A stretch of DNA of 40,099 bases from DASXTB01 sp036505615 (GTDB lineage: Bacteria; Acidobacteriota; UBA6911; JACQSX01), in contig DASXTB010000066.1 in assembly GCA_036505615.1 (NCBI GenBank), positions 1 through 40,099 of the forward strand, read 5' to 3'. Positions 1-7,870 of the stretch are shown in pieces. Under the pieces are notes generated by a model. That model did not search any database, had not been told where the DNA came from, and saw nothing but the letters and a program-made list of their open reading frames with translations. The stretch's first letter is position 1. Each line of letters starts with the position of its first letter. The position numbers and the translations under genes were made by a program.

Positions 1-202
1 TCCACTTAACCTGTACCCCCAAGGCTTCAACCAACCGGAGGAGATTAGCCACGTCGGCGATTTTGGGAACTTTGCGGAGGATGGTCTTCGAATGGGTGAG
101 CAGCGCCGCCGAGATCAGGGGGAGCGCAGCGTTCTTATTCCCCTGGATTTGATATTTGCCTTCCAGCCTCCTGCGGCCGGAAATAATGAATTGCCGATTC
201 AT
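1..202 (-). CDS. murA: UDP-N-acetylglucosamine 1-carboxyvinyltransferase, N-terminal part
   Basis: The minus strand from an ATG at 202 reads 67 codons without a stop to the window edge. The protein begins MNRQFIISG and continues with the MurA/EPSP-synthase N-terminal pattern: a short beta strand, then LEGKYQIQGNKNAALP, where the Lys-Asn pair of KNAALP matches the substrate-binding Lys22-Asn23 of MurA, then VPKIADVANLLRLVEALG. MurA transfers enolpyruvate from PEP to UDP-GlcNAc, the first committed step of peptidoglycan synthesis, in the cytosol. Only about one sixth of the usual length is visible. The ribosome-binding site is weak. It is divergent from the ABC gene at 434, so the 231 bp between them must hold both promoters. 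A MurA-like paralogue remains possible because the catalytic Cys loop lies outside the window. Confidence 0.85.
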   Translation of the reverse strand, partial: MNRQFIISGRRRLEGKYQIQGNKNAALPLISAALLTHSKTILRKVPKIADVANLLRLVEALGVQVKW

Positions 203-433
203 AGTGCAGCATCCAGCTTAACATGGGCCCAGAAAGCAGGGACCCATCTTGCCCGGGTCAGAATGTGGCGCCAGACTTCGCTGCGGCCAGGCTGGATTTT
301 GAGTGTTCGCGATCTTTGCACCCCTTCGCGGTTCAATTTTTCTCGAATCATCGCGCCTCCAGTTACAATAGCCTTCTATGAGTCCCCTAAAGAGGTCGAT
401 TTGTGAGACCACAATCCAAAAGGGCCGCAGAGG

Positions 434-1201
434 ATGATTGAAACGGAACGCCTGACTAAGACGTTTGAAGAGAAGGTCGCGGTTGATCATCTTAACCTCG
501 TGGTGAAGCCAGGTGAGATCTTCGGTTTCCTGGGACCGAACGGCGCGGGGAAGTCGACCACCGTAAAAATGCTGACCGGCATGCTCCAACCCACCAGCGG
601 CTGGGCCAGGGTGGCCGGATTTGACATCGTGGAACAACCGGTGGACGTGAAGCGGCGCATTGGCTACGTTCCTGAAACCGGCGCTCTGTATGAGAACCTG
701 ACGGCGGCCGAATACCTCGACTTGGTGGCCAACCTGCATCATCTTGACACGGCTACCGCAATAGCCCGAATCGAAGAACTGCTCGATCTGTTTGGAATTC
801 TCGCCGAAAAGCATCAGCGCATGACCGAATTCTCCAAGGGAATGAAGCAGAAGGTGCTGATTTCGGCGGCGTTGATCAACAAGCCTGATGTCCTCTTTCT
901 GGATGAGGCGCTCAACGGACTGGATGCCAACGCGGCAATGATTTTCAAAGAGCTGCTCAAGAAGCTTGCAGCGCAGGGAAAAACTATCTTCTTCTCTTCC
1001 CATATTCTCGAGGTAGTGGAGCGAATCTGCACCCGAATCGTCATCATCAATGAGGGAAAGCAGATTATTGAGGGAACTGCCGGCCAGATATCCAGTATCA
1101 CCGGTTGCCCAACGTTGGAAGAGGCTTTCTGCAAGCTGACCGGCGTGCGCGATGCAAAGCAGTCCACGGCAGACTTCCTGGCCGCGCTGGAGCGCGACTA
1201 G
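434..1201 (+). CDS. ABC transporter ATP-binding protein
   Basis: This 255-residue nucleotide-binding subunit is of the ABC-2 exporter type (the NatA/CcmA-like group). It shows Walker A GPNGAGKST at residues 34-42, a Q-loop position occupied by Glu (YVPE, 78-81) as is common in this group, the signature FSKGMKQ at 133-139, Walker B VLFLDE at 153-158, D-loop LNGLD and the switch His190 in SSHILE. The ATG follows AGAGG with almost no spacer, so translation start may be inefficient, but MIETERLTKTF is a normal family start. The membrane protein at 1493 is its likely partner; the two are separated by a palindromic repeat array. The transported substrate cannot be told from sequence. Confidence 0.93.
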   Translation: MIETERLTKTFEEKVAVDHLNLVVKPGEIFGFLGPNGAGKSTTVKMLTGMLQPTSGWARVAGFDIVEQPVDVKRRIGYVPETGALYENLTAAEYLDLVANLHHLDTATAIARIEELLDLFGILAEKHQRMTEFSKGMKQKVLISAALINKPDVLFLDEALNGLDANAAMIFKELLKKLAAQGKTIFFSSHILEVVERICTRIVIINEGKQIIEGTAGQISSITGCPTLEEAFCKLTGVRDAKQSTADFLAALERD

Positions 1202-1202
1202 T

Positions 1203-1478
1203 TCCGAGTTTCGGGTTCCCGGGTCGGGGTCTCGGGTGCCGGGTTCCGGGTTCCGGGTGTTGGGTCTCGGGTGCCGGGTCGGGTTCTGGGTGCCGGGTGT
1301 AGGGTGTCGGGTTTCGGTTTCTGGTCTTAGGTTTCGGATGTCAGGTGTCTAATTTCGCGCTGTGAGTTATTACGATTTAAGAACTAAGAACTAAGCCTTG
1401 AAAATCTAAACCCGAAACCTGAAACCCGACACCCGGAACCCGAGACCCGACACCCGGAACCCGAGACCCGACGCGGAA
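1203..1478. repeat. Palindromic heptamer-type repeat array (G-rich arm, centre, C-rich arm)
   Basis: From about 1203 to 1345 the plus strand is a degenerate tandem array of units like CGGGTTC, CGGGTGC and CGGGTCT. After a centre of roughly 55 bp (about 1345-1400) comes a C-rich array of units like CCCGACA, CCCGGAA and CCCGAGA up to 1478. The second arm is the reverse complement of the first in kind, so the RNA could fold into one long imperfect hairpin between the ATPase and permease cistrons. Small open frames in it are low-complexity and are not called as genes. Confidence 0.9.
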
Positions 1479-1492
1479 ACTGGTCTTATTCT

Positions 1493-3130
1493 ATGTTGCA
1501 CTGGCTGTTTGAGAACCTGGGAATCGATTATCAACAATGGCGAGCCTTGACACTGGTCTCCATCAAGCTGGATTTCCGCGCTCCCAGGCTGGAAGGGTCA
1601 CTGCGCCAGCGAACTAAGCAGGGAGGTTCGGCGATCTTTCTCCTGCTGTTCTTCTACTTCTTTATGGGCTTAATGCTCAGCCCTCTTGTGTGGTTGAACA
1701 AGGACGTGTTCCTGACTGGTTCAATTTACCTGACTTGGGTGATGTTCATGATGGCGGCACTGGTGTTGATTGAATATCACGCAGTGGTAATATCGCCGGA
1801 CGATCATGCCATTCTGGGTCCATTGCCCATCTCATCGCGCACCTATTTCTTTTCCAAGTTGACCAACGTTCTTATCTACGTTTCTCTCCTCACCACAGCG
1901 ATGGGATTGGCTCCGATGATCAGCTACTTCGTTGCATTCGGGTTCAATCCAGCGCTCGGCGTTGCTGCCGTAATGGCGACATATCTCTGCGCGAACGGCG
2001 TCGCACTGGCGATGATCACCCTCTATGCCGGCATTGTGAGACTGGTCCACCCCAGAAAGGTGCGGAGAGCGCTTTCATACCTGCAACTGGTAATGTCCTT
2101 CATGATCTACGGCGGCTACGCGATAGTTCCCCGCATGCTCAACAGGAAGGTCTTCGCAAGCATGTCGCTTTTTCATAAATCTTACTGGATGTTGTTGCAT
2201 CCAGCCACCTGGTTTGCAAGTTATCTGGAGCTGGCTCTGGGACACTGGGGTGTAGGAGAGATGCTTCCCGCAATTCTGTCGCTGGCAGCGTTGGCTTTGC
2301 TGCTTTTTTATGCAGACAAGAAGCTCTCGCTCGACTACTCCGAACAACTCTCGATTCTAAGCAGCTTAAGCGAGGGGAAACACCAGGGTCCTTCGGCTCT
2401 CTTGAAACCGTCGGCCTTCTTCAAGCGCTACGAAGGACGGGTGATCTCTCTACTGATTCGAAATCAGTTTAAGTTCGACCAGAGATTTCGCCTGGCGGTG
2501 TTGGGAATAATGCCTCTGACCATATTTTACCTGATATTGGGACTGCGCGCCGGTCCGCTTCCAGATCCCTTTGTTCATCCCAGATTTGATTTCGAACGGG
2601 GCGGGCTGCTTTATCTGGCAGTGATGTTGTTTCCGCTAATATTGAAAACGAACCTCGCTACCAGCGATTCCTATCAGGCGTCTTGGATCTTTTATGCAAC
2701 ACCCGCCAGCAAGGAACGCCTGGTTCTGGAAACGAAGAAATTCGTCGTGGCGTATTTCGTGCTCCCCTACCTGGCGGTAATTGCCGTGGTCTTTGGCTAT
2801 TATTTCCGAAATCCGCTGCATGTTGTTGCTCACGTCGCCCTGCTGGCGCTTTTGGCTCACATCGTTTTGCAGATCTCAATGCTATTGAATCCGGAGCTTC
2901 CCTTTTCCAAACCAGTTCGCAAGGGGGAACGATCGAGCCGCATCCTGACGGCGTTCTTCGGCCCCCTGTTGATTCTGATGCTTCTCTACTTTTTGCTTCA
3001 CCGCGTCTACGCCGACCCGCAGCTGTTTGCGGCCGCGCTGGGCGGACTGGCGGCAGTGAGCCTATTGCTTGAAAAGGCGATTATGAGACGGGTGCGGAAG
3101 CTCACCAGAAAGCTGCAGTTTTTGGGATAA
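1493..3130 (+). CDS. ABC-type exporter membrane protein (putative)
   Basis: This is a 545-residue integral membrane protein with roughly ten or more hydrophobic segments, beginning after a soluble N-terminal stretch of about 45 residues, for example LLLFFYFFMGLMLSPLVW, and ending with paired segments and a basic tail. The size and layout resemble the large permeases coded beside single ABC ATPases in Acidobacteriota (the 'putative ABC exporter' type, PF16949-like; assignment from memory, not searched). A long central cytosolic part (around residues 280-330) lies between the two membrane halves. It follows the ATPase at 434-1201 on the same strand, with a 290-bp repeat-filled gap. Inference: it is the transport channel driven by that ATPase. 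No clear ribosome-binding site precedes the ATG. Confidence 0.75.
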   Translation: MLHWLFENLGIDYQQWRALTLVSIKLDFRAPRLEGSLRQRTKQGGSAIFLLLFFYFFMGLMLSPLVWLNKDVFLTGSIYLTWVMFMMAALVLIEYHAVVISPDDHAILGPLPISSRTYFFSKLTNVLIYVSLLTTAMGLAPMISYFVAFGFNPALGVAAVMATYLCANGVALAMITLYAGIVRLVHPRKVRRALSYLQLVMSFMIYGGYAIVPRMLNRKVFASMSLFHKSYWMLLHPATWFASYLELALGHWGVGEMLPAILSLAALALLLFYADKKLSLDYSEQLSILSSLSEGKHQGPSALLKPSAFFKRYEGRVISLLIRNQFKFDQRFRLAVLGIMPLTIFYLILGLRAGPLPDPFVHPRFDFERGGLLYLAVMLFPLILKTNLATSDSYQASWIFYATPASKERLVLETKKFVVAYFVLPYLAVIAVVFGYYFRNPLHVVAHVALLALLAHIVLQISMLLNPELPFSKPVRKGERSSRILTAFFGPLLILMLLYFLLHRVYADPQLFAAALGGLAAVSLLLEKAIMRRVRKLTRKLQFLG

Positions 3131-3158
3131 GACCCTACTGTTCTTTAACGAATATAGC

Positions 3159-4187
3159 TTATCGGGCGCGCTCGAGGCGGCGGACATGTACCCCTCCGCC
3201 GGAAGTTCGCAGAACCAGTTTCGGGCCGCCTCCGTTGATGGGAGCCCGAAGCGAATGTTTGTCGATCTCACCTCGGATAGTGACGGGGAAATCGACGCTG
3301 ACGCCTCCGCCACTGGCTTCTGCGTCCAGATCCACGGCAATGTTGTCGGCCAGGCGCACGTTGACGCTCCCTCCCGACGTCGCAAGACGGCAATTGCCCC
3401 GAGGCTGCTGAGTGATGGTGGCTGAGACCCCTCCGCCGGAAGTGCTTGCCTGGATGTCTCCCATTACTTCCTGAACATCGATGCCGCCACCTGAGGTTTC
3501 TGCTTTCACGTTCCCCTTTGCCTTGGCAATGTGGATCGAACCGCCGGATGTGTTGGCGCGAACCTCTCCCTCCACGTCACCGATACGGATGCTTCCACCT
3601 GATGTCTCAACGTCGGCGATGCCGCTACTCCCCTCCAACTGGATGCTTCCTCCCGATGTCCTACCGTAAACGGGGCCCTGAATCCGGCCGAAATGCAGGC
3701 TTCCGCCCGAGGTTCTGCTTCGGACTTCCCCCTGAAGGTCATCGACGGAAATCGAGCCTCCCGACGTGTTGAGGTCCAGGTTATAGGCGTGCGGAACAGA
3801 AATGATGAAGGTCAGTTGCAAATGTTGCCTCTCGCGGTTCCACCAGCGGCTACCGCGCGGGAGTTTCGCGCTCACTCTAACATCGTTGCCGTTCTGGCTG
3901 AACTGAAGGTCGAGCTCTCTCAAGATGCTGTCGGCATCCGCCTGATCCCTCGTGTCCACCCTTCGGATCACTTCGACGTCGACTCGATTCGAGTCGCCCG
4001 CCTTCACCTGGATCGATCCCAAGTCGGCGTCCACGGTGAGCCGTCCACCCGGGTGGACCTGGAACGACCTGTTGATGCTGTCTTCAAGTGCGCTTGCAAC
4101 GGCCCCCCAGGCGTTAGTCCAAATGCCGCAGGCCAATCCGATAAAGACCAACCCTATCCCTAAAATCAGACGTAGCGAGACTTTCAT
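3159..4187 (-). CDS. DUF4097-type secreted/envelope beta-repeat protein
   Basis: The start is the ATG at 4187, which follows GGAGGG with a 4-base spacer; the frame is open upstream but has no ribosome-binding site. The 342-residue product begins with a hydrophobic signal or anchor segment (about residues 5-25). The rest carries nine TSGG motifs plus one ASGG, spaced mostly about 18-20 residues apart, each followed by an alternating hydrophobic strand such as SISVDD or SIRIGD. This is the hallmark of DUF4097 proteins, expected to fold as a right-handed beta solenoid. The molecular function of the family is not established; members often sit beside sigma/anti-sigma genes. A second, similar protein lies at 35392-36597. 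It is convergent with the permease at 1493, only 28 bp apart, with no obvious terminator between. Confidence 0.85.
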   Translation of the reverse strand: MKVSLRLILGIGLVFIGLACGIWTNAWGAVASALEDSINRSFQVHPGGRLTVDADLGSIQVKAGDSNRVDVEVIRRVDTRDQADADSILRELDLQFSQNGNDVRVSAKLPRGSRWWNRERQHLQLTFIISVPHAYNLDLNTSGGSISVDDLQGEVRSRTSGGSLHFGRIQGPVYGRTSGGSIQLEGSSGIADVETSGGSIRIGDVEGEVRANTSGGSIHIAKAKGNVKAETSGGGIDVQEVMGDIQASTSGGGVSATITQQPRGNCRLATSGGSVNVRLADNIAVDLDAEASGGGVSVDFPVTIRGEIDKHSLRAPINGGGPKLVLRTSGGGVHVRRLERAR

Positions 4188-4254
4188 TTTCTCCCTCCAT
4201 TTTGCCATTCTTACGGATATAGACCGGGTAAGGTTCAAAAAGGTTGGGGAGCGG

Positions 4255-4296
4255 AATATCGAATGTGGAAGTTCGAATGTCGAATGTCGAATTCGC
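4255..4296. repeat. Short CGAATGT-type heptamer array
   Basis: A short array of units TCGAATG, TTCGAATG and TCGAATT lies upstream of the DUF4097 gene. The same motif recurs at 10706-10737 and 33846-33890, always next to a gene end. Confidence 0.7.
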
Positions 4297-4329
4297 TCTA
4301 TGATTGAGCCCCGCTTGGCGGGGCGGCAG

Positions 4330-4488
4330 AAAGGCTAGTGGTGTTATCGGAAACCCTTAATGGGTGGTTTCTGTCGCCCGCTATGCGGGCTCGGATCGAA
4401 CTAATATTACAAACTCCCCGGGTTTCGCTTCGCTCCACCCGAGGCTACATGCTATCGCCTGCTCCGCAGGCTCGCGTTAATTTCAAGA
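4330..4488. repeat. Palindrome-rich intergenic element, same family as 38298-38562
   Basis: This contains consecutive small palindromes: GCCCGCTATGCGGGC near 4377-4391, a CCGGGT...ACCCGAGG hairpin around 4418-4445 with CGCTTCGCTC in the loop, and CCTGCTCCGCAGG around 4459-4471. The order of blocks (CTGTCGCCCGC, GCGGGCTC, the CGCT..GCTCC loop, GCAGGCTC) matches the right half of the element at 38298-38562, although the stems themselves differ in sequence. No coding sequence is seen. Confidence 0.75.
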
Positions 4489-4504
4489 AACGATAACCCT
4501 TGGC

Positions 4505-4603
4505 GGCACCTGTGGACTTGCCGACCTGTTGACTTGTTGACTTGCTGACTGCACCTGCAAACCTGCTAACTTGCAAACCTGCCAACCTGCCAACCTGCAC
4601 ACT
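4505..4603. repeat. Octamer tandem array (GACTTGTT / ACCTGCCA type)
   Basis: About twelve degenerate 8-bp units run from GACTTGCC and GACCTGTT to ACCTGCTA and ACCTGCCA, ending three bases before the stop codon of the minus-strand ATP-grasp gene. It is the only 8-bp-period family among the main arrays of the window. The 418 bp from 4188 to 4605 hold only this and the two repeats before it. Confidence 0.85.
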
Positions 4604-4605
4604 AC

Positions 4606-5637
4606 TTATCCCCCCGACTGATAACTCAATCCCAGGGTGATGATTTTCTGCAACAGCGCTTGGTATCTCACTCCCGAGCCGGCCGCCGAGGCAGCAAAAT
4701 CTTCACCCCTTTGAATGTCCGGATTAGGATTGGCTTCAAGCAGGTGAAAATGGCCGTCCTCAGTTAAGCGATAATCGAGCCTCGCATAACCACTGAGGCT
4801 GAGAATGCGATAGATGCGCTTAGAGATGCGTTCGACTTTCTTTAACAGATCCGGCCTAAGCTTGGCGGCTTGCGTGACCACGCCGACTTTTGCCTGATAC
4901 TTCCGATTCCACTTGATTCTCCCGGTGGCGATGTTCGAAGCGCCCTCCGGCAGGTTCTCAAACAGCAACTCCCAAGGCGGATAGGTTTGCAGATTTCGAT
5001 TTCCAATCACTGACACATAAACCTCGCGGCCTTCAATATATTGCTCCGCGATGGCAGCCGTGCCGGTCTGCCTGTGAATAAATTCCACGCGTTCCGACAG
5101 TTTGTCTTCCTCACTTACGATCGACGCCTGCGCAATCCCCGTCGACCCTTCTTCACTGACGGACTTTACCAACAGAGGAAATTTCAATTTCTTTGGTCGC
5201 CGCACCTTGCGGTTCATTGGAAATACGGCGAAACGTGGCACAGAAATGCGGTGAAATGCCAGGATCTGCTTTGAAAGCGCCTTGTCGTGCGCCAGCATCA
5301 AGCCTCTGGGGTTACAACCCGTGTAAGGCTGTTTGGCCAGCTCCAGATAGCTCACCACGTGCTGATCGTACAAAGCATCGCCGTGAAATTCCTCAAGCAG
5401 ATTGAAGGCAATATGCGGTTTGTGCTCATGCAGAGCGGTGCGAATTACGCCCATGTCGCTGTAAAGCGGGACCGGGAATACCTCATGCCCCATTTTCCTT
5501 AGCGTGGAGATCACATCGTACTCGGTCTTCCACGGCTGAATCTGTTCCTCGGTGAGACCTTCGATCGATTCGGGAGGCACGAGGCCCTCTCGAACCAGAA
5601 CCACGATGCGGAGCTTTTCCTTCGGTTTTAAGGTCAT
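4606..5637 (-). CDS. ATP-grasp ligase related to D-alanine--D-alanine ligase
   Basis: This 343-residue protein has a Ddl-like layout. The N-terminal domain (about 1-110) contains HIAFNLLEEFHGD and LELAKQPYTGCNP, like the substrate-binding part of Ddl. The ATP-grasp core includes AHDKALSKQIL, KFPLLVKSVSEEGSTGI (ATP-binding lysine), AEQYIEGREVYVSVIG, and the metal-binding end YARLDYRL...FHLLEANPNPDI. Such enzymes join a carboxylate to an amine through an acyl phosphate. It differs from true Ddl in the extended N-terminus (PPESIEGLTEEQIQPWKTE), so the substrate may be another amino acid or peptide. Its ATG overlaps the stop of the metallopeptidase gene upstream (ATGA, 5634-5637), so the two are translationally coupled. 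I would not assign ddl. Confidence 0.85.
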   Translation of the reverse strand: MTLKPKEKLRIVVLVREGLVPPESIEGLTEEQIQPWKTEYDVISTLRKMGHEVFPVPLYSDMGVIRTALHEHKPHIAFNLLEEFHGDALYDQHVVSYLELAKQPYTGCNPRGLMLAHDKALSKQILAFHRISVPRFAVFPMNRKVRRPKKLKFPLLVKSVSEEGSTGIAQASIVSEEDKLSERVEFIHRQTGTAAIAEQYIEGREVYVSVIGNRNLQTYPPWELLFENLPEGASNIATGRIKWNRKYQAKVGVVTQAAKLRPDLLKKVERISKRIYRILSLSGYARLDYRLTEDGHFHLLEANPNPDIQRGEDFAASAAGSGVRYQALLQKIITLGLSYQSGG

Positions 5638-6662
5638 ACTGCGACGTGATGATAGCCCGAGTGTACGATATTCATCGTCTGGACGGTGAGCATGATCATC
5701 AATTGCTGCTTGGCTTGGGTTTCTGGAAGAGTCACTCTCAGTTTCAGTTCTTTGCAGCGCTCCATCATGTTTTGAAATACGTGGTCAATAGCGTACTGAT
5801 GAATGCCGGTTCCGTCTGCTACTACTTGGCACACTTCGCGCCGCACGGTGCGGAGAAAGCCGGCCGCGGTACGATGTTTTACCCGATGAGGCTCCCAGGA
5901 AAAAATTCGGCGCAGGTCTCGGTCGTAAAATGCCGGCCACTCCAGCGAGTAATGCTGGCGCTTGCGTCGATAATATTCGCGCAGAGTGGTTCTGATCTCG
6001 GGCAGCGTCTCCACTTTTCGTCGACGCCTGTTTTTCGGCTTAATCCCCACGAGTTCTTTCATCAGTTGATCGACATATTCAAGCTTTCGAAGCGCGGGCC
6101 ACCCCTGGTAACGACCGCGCCAGCGCGAACCGGGAGTCAGCCAGACAGCGAATGTCTCGGCAAAATCTTCGGCCGGGTGGGCCTGAGCGTACCAGGCCTG
6201 GAGGTGCAACACGTATTTTCGGCTGTTGGGTTTGGGTCTGTAGGAATCAGGATAGGGACGCGCAAAGGAGCCGAAGATATCGTGCCAGCGGCGCTTGAAA
6301 TGGAGACGATAGGCAGTATCCAGCGCGTGCCCGGCCTCGTGGCGCAACAGGCGCATGCACTCAACATCGGTCCCTCCTTCAACTTCGAGCATTTGCCGGC
6401 GTTCCAATTTGATCAGACGCGGATGCGCCAGATAAAACGGAATGGCGAAACCCGGAATACCATCAGGCGAGAACCACTCGTTGGAAAGCCACACGTGCGG
6501 CTTGAATCCGATCCAGCGCTTGGCCAGCTCCAGGTAAAGGCGTTTCACACGCTGCTCGAGCGGCGTACCTTCAATGGTTAATCCCAGGTCGCAGATACGG
6601 ACGTTGAGCAACTCTTCGTCGCTCATGTGCGGCCAGTTAGATTTCGTGCTTACTCGAGCCAT
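5634..6662 (-). CDS. Putative zinc-binding metallopeptidase
   Basis: This 342-residue protein has a clear zinc-peptidase motif, HEAGH within LLRHEAGHALDTAYRL near residues 107-122; the spelling HEAGH is a valid HExxH. A further acidic/His segment, AHPAEDFAETFAVWL, about 50 residues later, likely supplies the third ligand (a Glu of the gluzincin type). There is no signal peptide, so it is probably cytosolic. The C-terminal half (RRRRKVETLPEIRTTLREYY and after) is basic and unassigned. The family resembles Pfam 'putative zinc-binding metallo-peptidase' (Peptidase_Mx-like; recalled, not searched). It forms an overlapping two-gene unit with the ATP-grasp ligase downstream. No strong ribosome-binding site precedes the ATG at 6662. 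Confidence 0.75.
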   Translation of the reverse strand: MARVSTKSNWPHMSDEELLNVRICDLGLTIEGTPLEQRVKRLYLELAKRWIGFKPHVWLSNEWFSPDGIPGFAIPFYLAHPRLIKLERRQMLEVEGGTDVECMRLLRHEAGHALDTAYRLHFKRRWHDIFGSFARPYPDSYRPKPNSRKYVLHLQAWYAQAHPAEDFAETFAVWLTPGSRWRGRYQGWPALRKLEYVDQLMKELVGIKPKNRRRRKVETLPEIRTTLREYYRRKRQHYSLEWPAFYDRDLRRIFSWEPHRVKHRTAAGFLRTVRREVCQVVADGTGIHQYAIDHVFQNMMERCKELKLRVTLPETQAKQQLMIMLTVQTMNIVHSGYHHVAV

Positions 6663-6847
6663 TTTGAAAATTGTAGGTCCAGTATTTGGTTGTGAGCCGT
6701 TCGAACCAAATGGGGAGGAAGCACTTTTGCGCTAGAGTGAGGGTCCCCGGTCGTTTTTACCACATTTCGAGGGAACTTCTCATTGCTTGGGGTCGTACTG
6801 CCTAGTGTCCGGAATAGTTTTTGTGTCTTCCAGACTTGGGAACCTTG

Positions 6848-7254
6848 GAAAAAATCCGACGTTCACCGCAGAGACACAACACGGCGGAGCCGCAACCAAA
6901 GTTTCGGGTAAATACGCAGCGATATGTCGGGAGATGCCGAAGGCGTCACATAAAATAGCCGGGGGCAGAGCGCGTATTTGGCGTGACGCCCCCGGTTTTC
7001 GGCCGTCAACGGCAGACAGCCTGAAGGGATGCCAGAGGAGGTTTGCACCCCTACAGGGTGCGGAGGTTCAGGCTGGGGAACGGTAACCCCGGGCGTCGCG
7101 CAAAAAACGCGCTCTGCCCCCGGCTACTCTCTGTGACGCCTTCGGCGTCCCGACCAAAATTCGTCGCGGCCTCAGAAGAAATTGACGATTAGGCGTCTCT
7201 GGGGTGAACGTTTGTGAATGATCCCAGCTTACGGGCGCGGGTCGGATTTTTCTT
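6848..7254. repeat. Long nested hairpin element (MITE-like), no coding capacity
   Basis: Outer pieces AAAAAATCCGAC (about 6848-6860) and GTTCACCGCAGAGAC (6861-6875) recur inverted near 7241-7254 and 7193-7211. Inside, a 45-bp arm (6928-6974, including GCCGAAGGCGTCAC and GCCGGGGGCAGAGCGCG) pairs with 7108-7152. Inside that, TTGGCGTGACGCCC pairs with GGGCGTCGCGCAA, AGCCTGAA pairs with TTCAGGCT, and the tip is GCACCC/GGGTGC near 7048-7064. So about 225 bp can fold as one continuous hairpin. It fills the gap between the metallopeptidase and sigma-factor genes. Confidence 0.85.
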
Positions 7255-7318
7255 GCGCTGCATGTAATATTTTGCCCTGTGCTTCGTTCTATCTTTGGAG
7301 ACGAAAGGAGCAGGTCCT

Positions 7319-7870
7319 TTGCAGGTCGCCAGTCGACAAAAGCCAGCTGTAAACGCGCCCGGTGAGCTCGAAAAACTCTTTGCCGAGCACTATGATCTGA
7401 TATTCCGTACGGCGTACCGGATTACGGGGAGTTCGATGGACGCGGAGGATGTTCTGCAGACGCTGTTTTTGCGGCTGATTCGCAGGCAGCATGCCATCGA
7501 CCCGAATGCCGGCGCCGGAAGCTACCTGCATCGGGCCGCCGTCAATGCCGCTCTGGACTTGGTGCGCCGGCGCAACCATCTTCGGAATGTCCGGCTTGAC
7601 GACATGGCGGCGCAGCAGTTGCAGGACTCCAAGCCCCATCCGGACCGGTGCCGAAGTGATTCTGAACTGCGCGCCTGGTTTCGCAGTGCCCTTGCCGATC
7701 TAAACCCCAGAAGAGCGGAAATCTTCGCGCTTCGCTACCTGGAGGGTTACAGCTATCTGGAAATCGCCCGCGCTGTGGGCATGCGCCGGGCCACTATCGC
7801 CGTGATCCTGCATCGGACCCGCATCCGTCTCCGAAACGAGATACGTTCGTTCCTCGGAGGAAACGCATGA
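7319..7870 (+). CDS. ECF-type RNA polymerase sigma factor
   Basis: I chose the TTG at 7319 because AAAGGAG ends 8 bases before it; an in-frame TTG at 7295 would add 8 residues but lacks a site. The protein has sigma region 2 (LFAEHYDLIFRTAYRITGS, then DAEDVLQTLFLRLIRR, then SYLHRAAVNAALDLVRRR) and region 4 (LNPRRAEIFALRYLEGYSYLEIARAVGMRRATIAVILHR split by a short linker), with no region 3, which defines the ECF group. Its stop overlaps the start of the FecR/anti-sigma gene (ATGA, 7867-7870). Inference: the downstream protein holds this sigma factor inactive until a signal arrives, and the target may be this same cluster. Confidence 0.92.
   Translation: MQVASRQKPAVNAPGELEKLFAEHYDLIFRTAYRITGSSMDAEDVLQTLFLRLIRRQHAIDPNAGAGSYLHRAAVNAALDLVRRRNHLRNVRLDDMAAQQLQDSKPHPDRCRSDSELRAWFRSALADLNPRRAEIFALRYLEGYSYLEIARAVGMRRATIAVILHRTRIRLRNEIRSFLGGNA

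Noticed and set aside
218..1003. 261-codon frame on the minus strand
   Set aside because: It is antisense to the ABC ATPase, which has every expected motif, and shows no family resemblance.
5646..6581. 311-codon frame on the plus strand
   Set aside because: It is antisense to the metallopeptidase gene, with no recognised domain and no ribosome-binding site.
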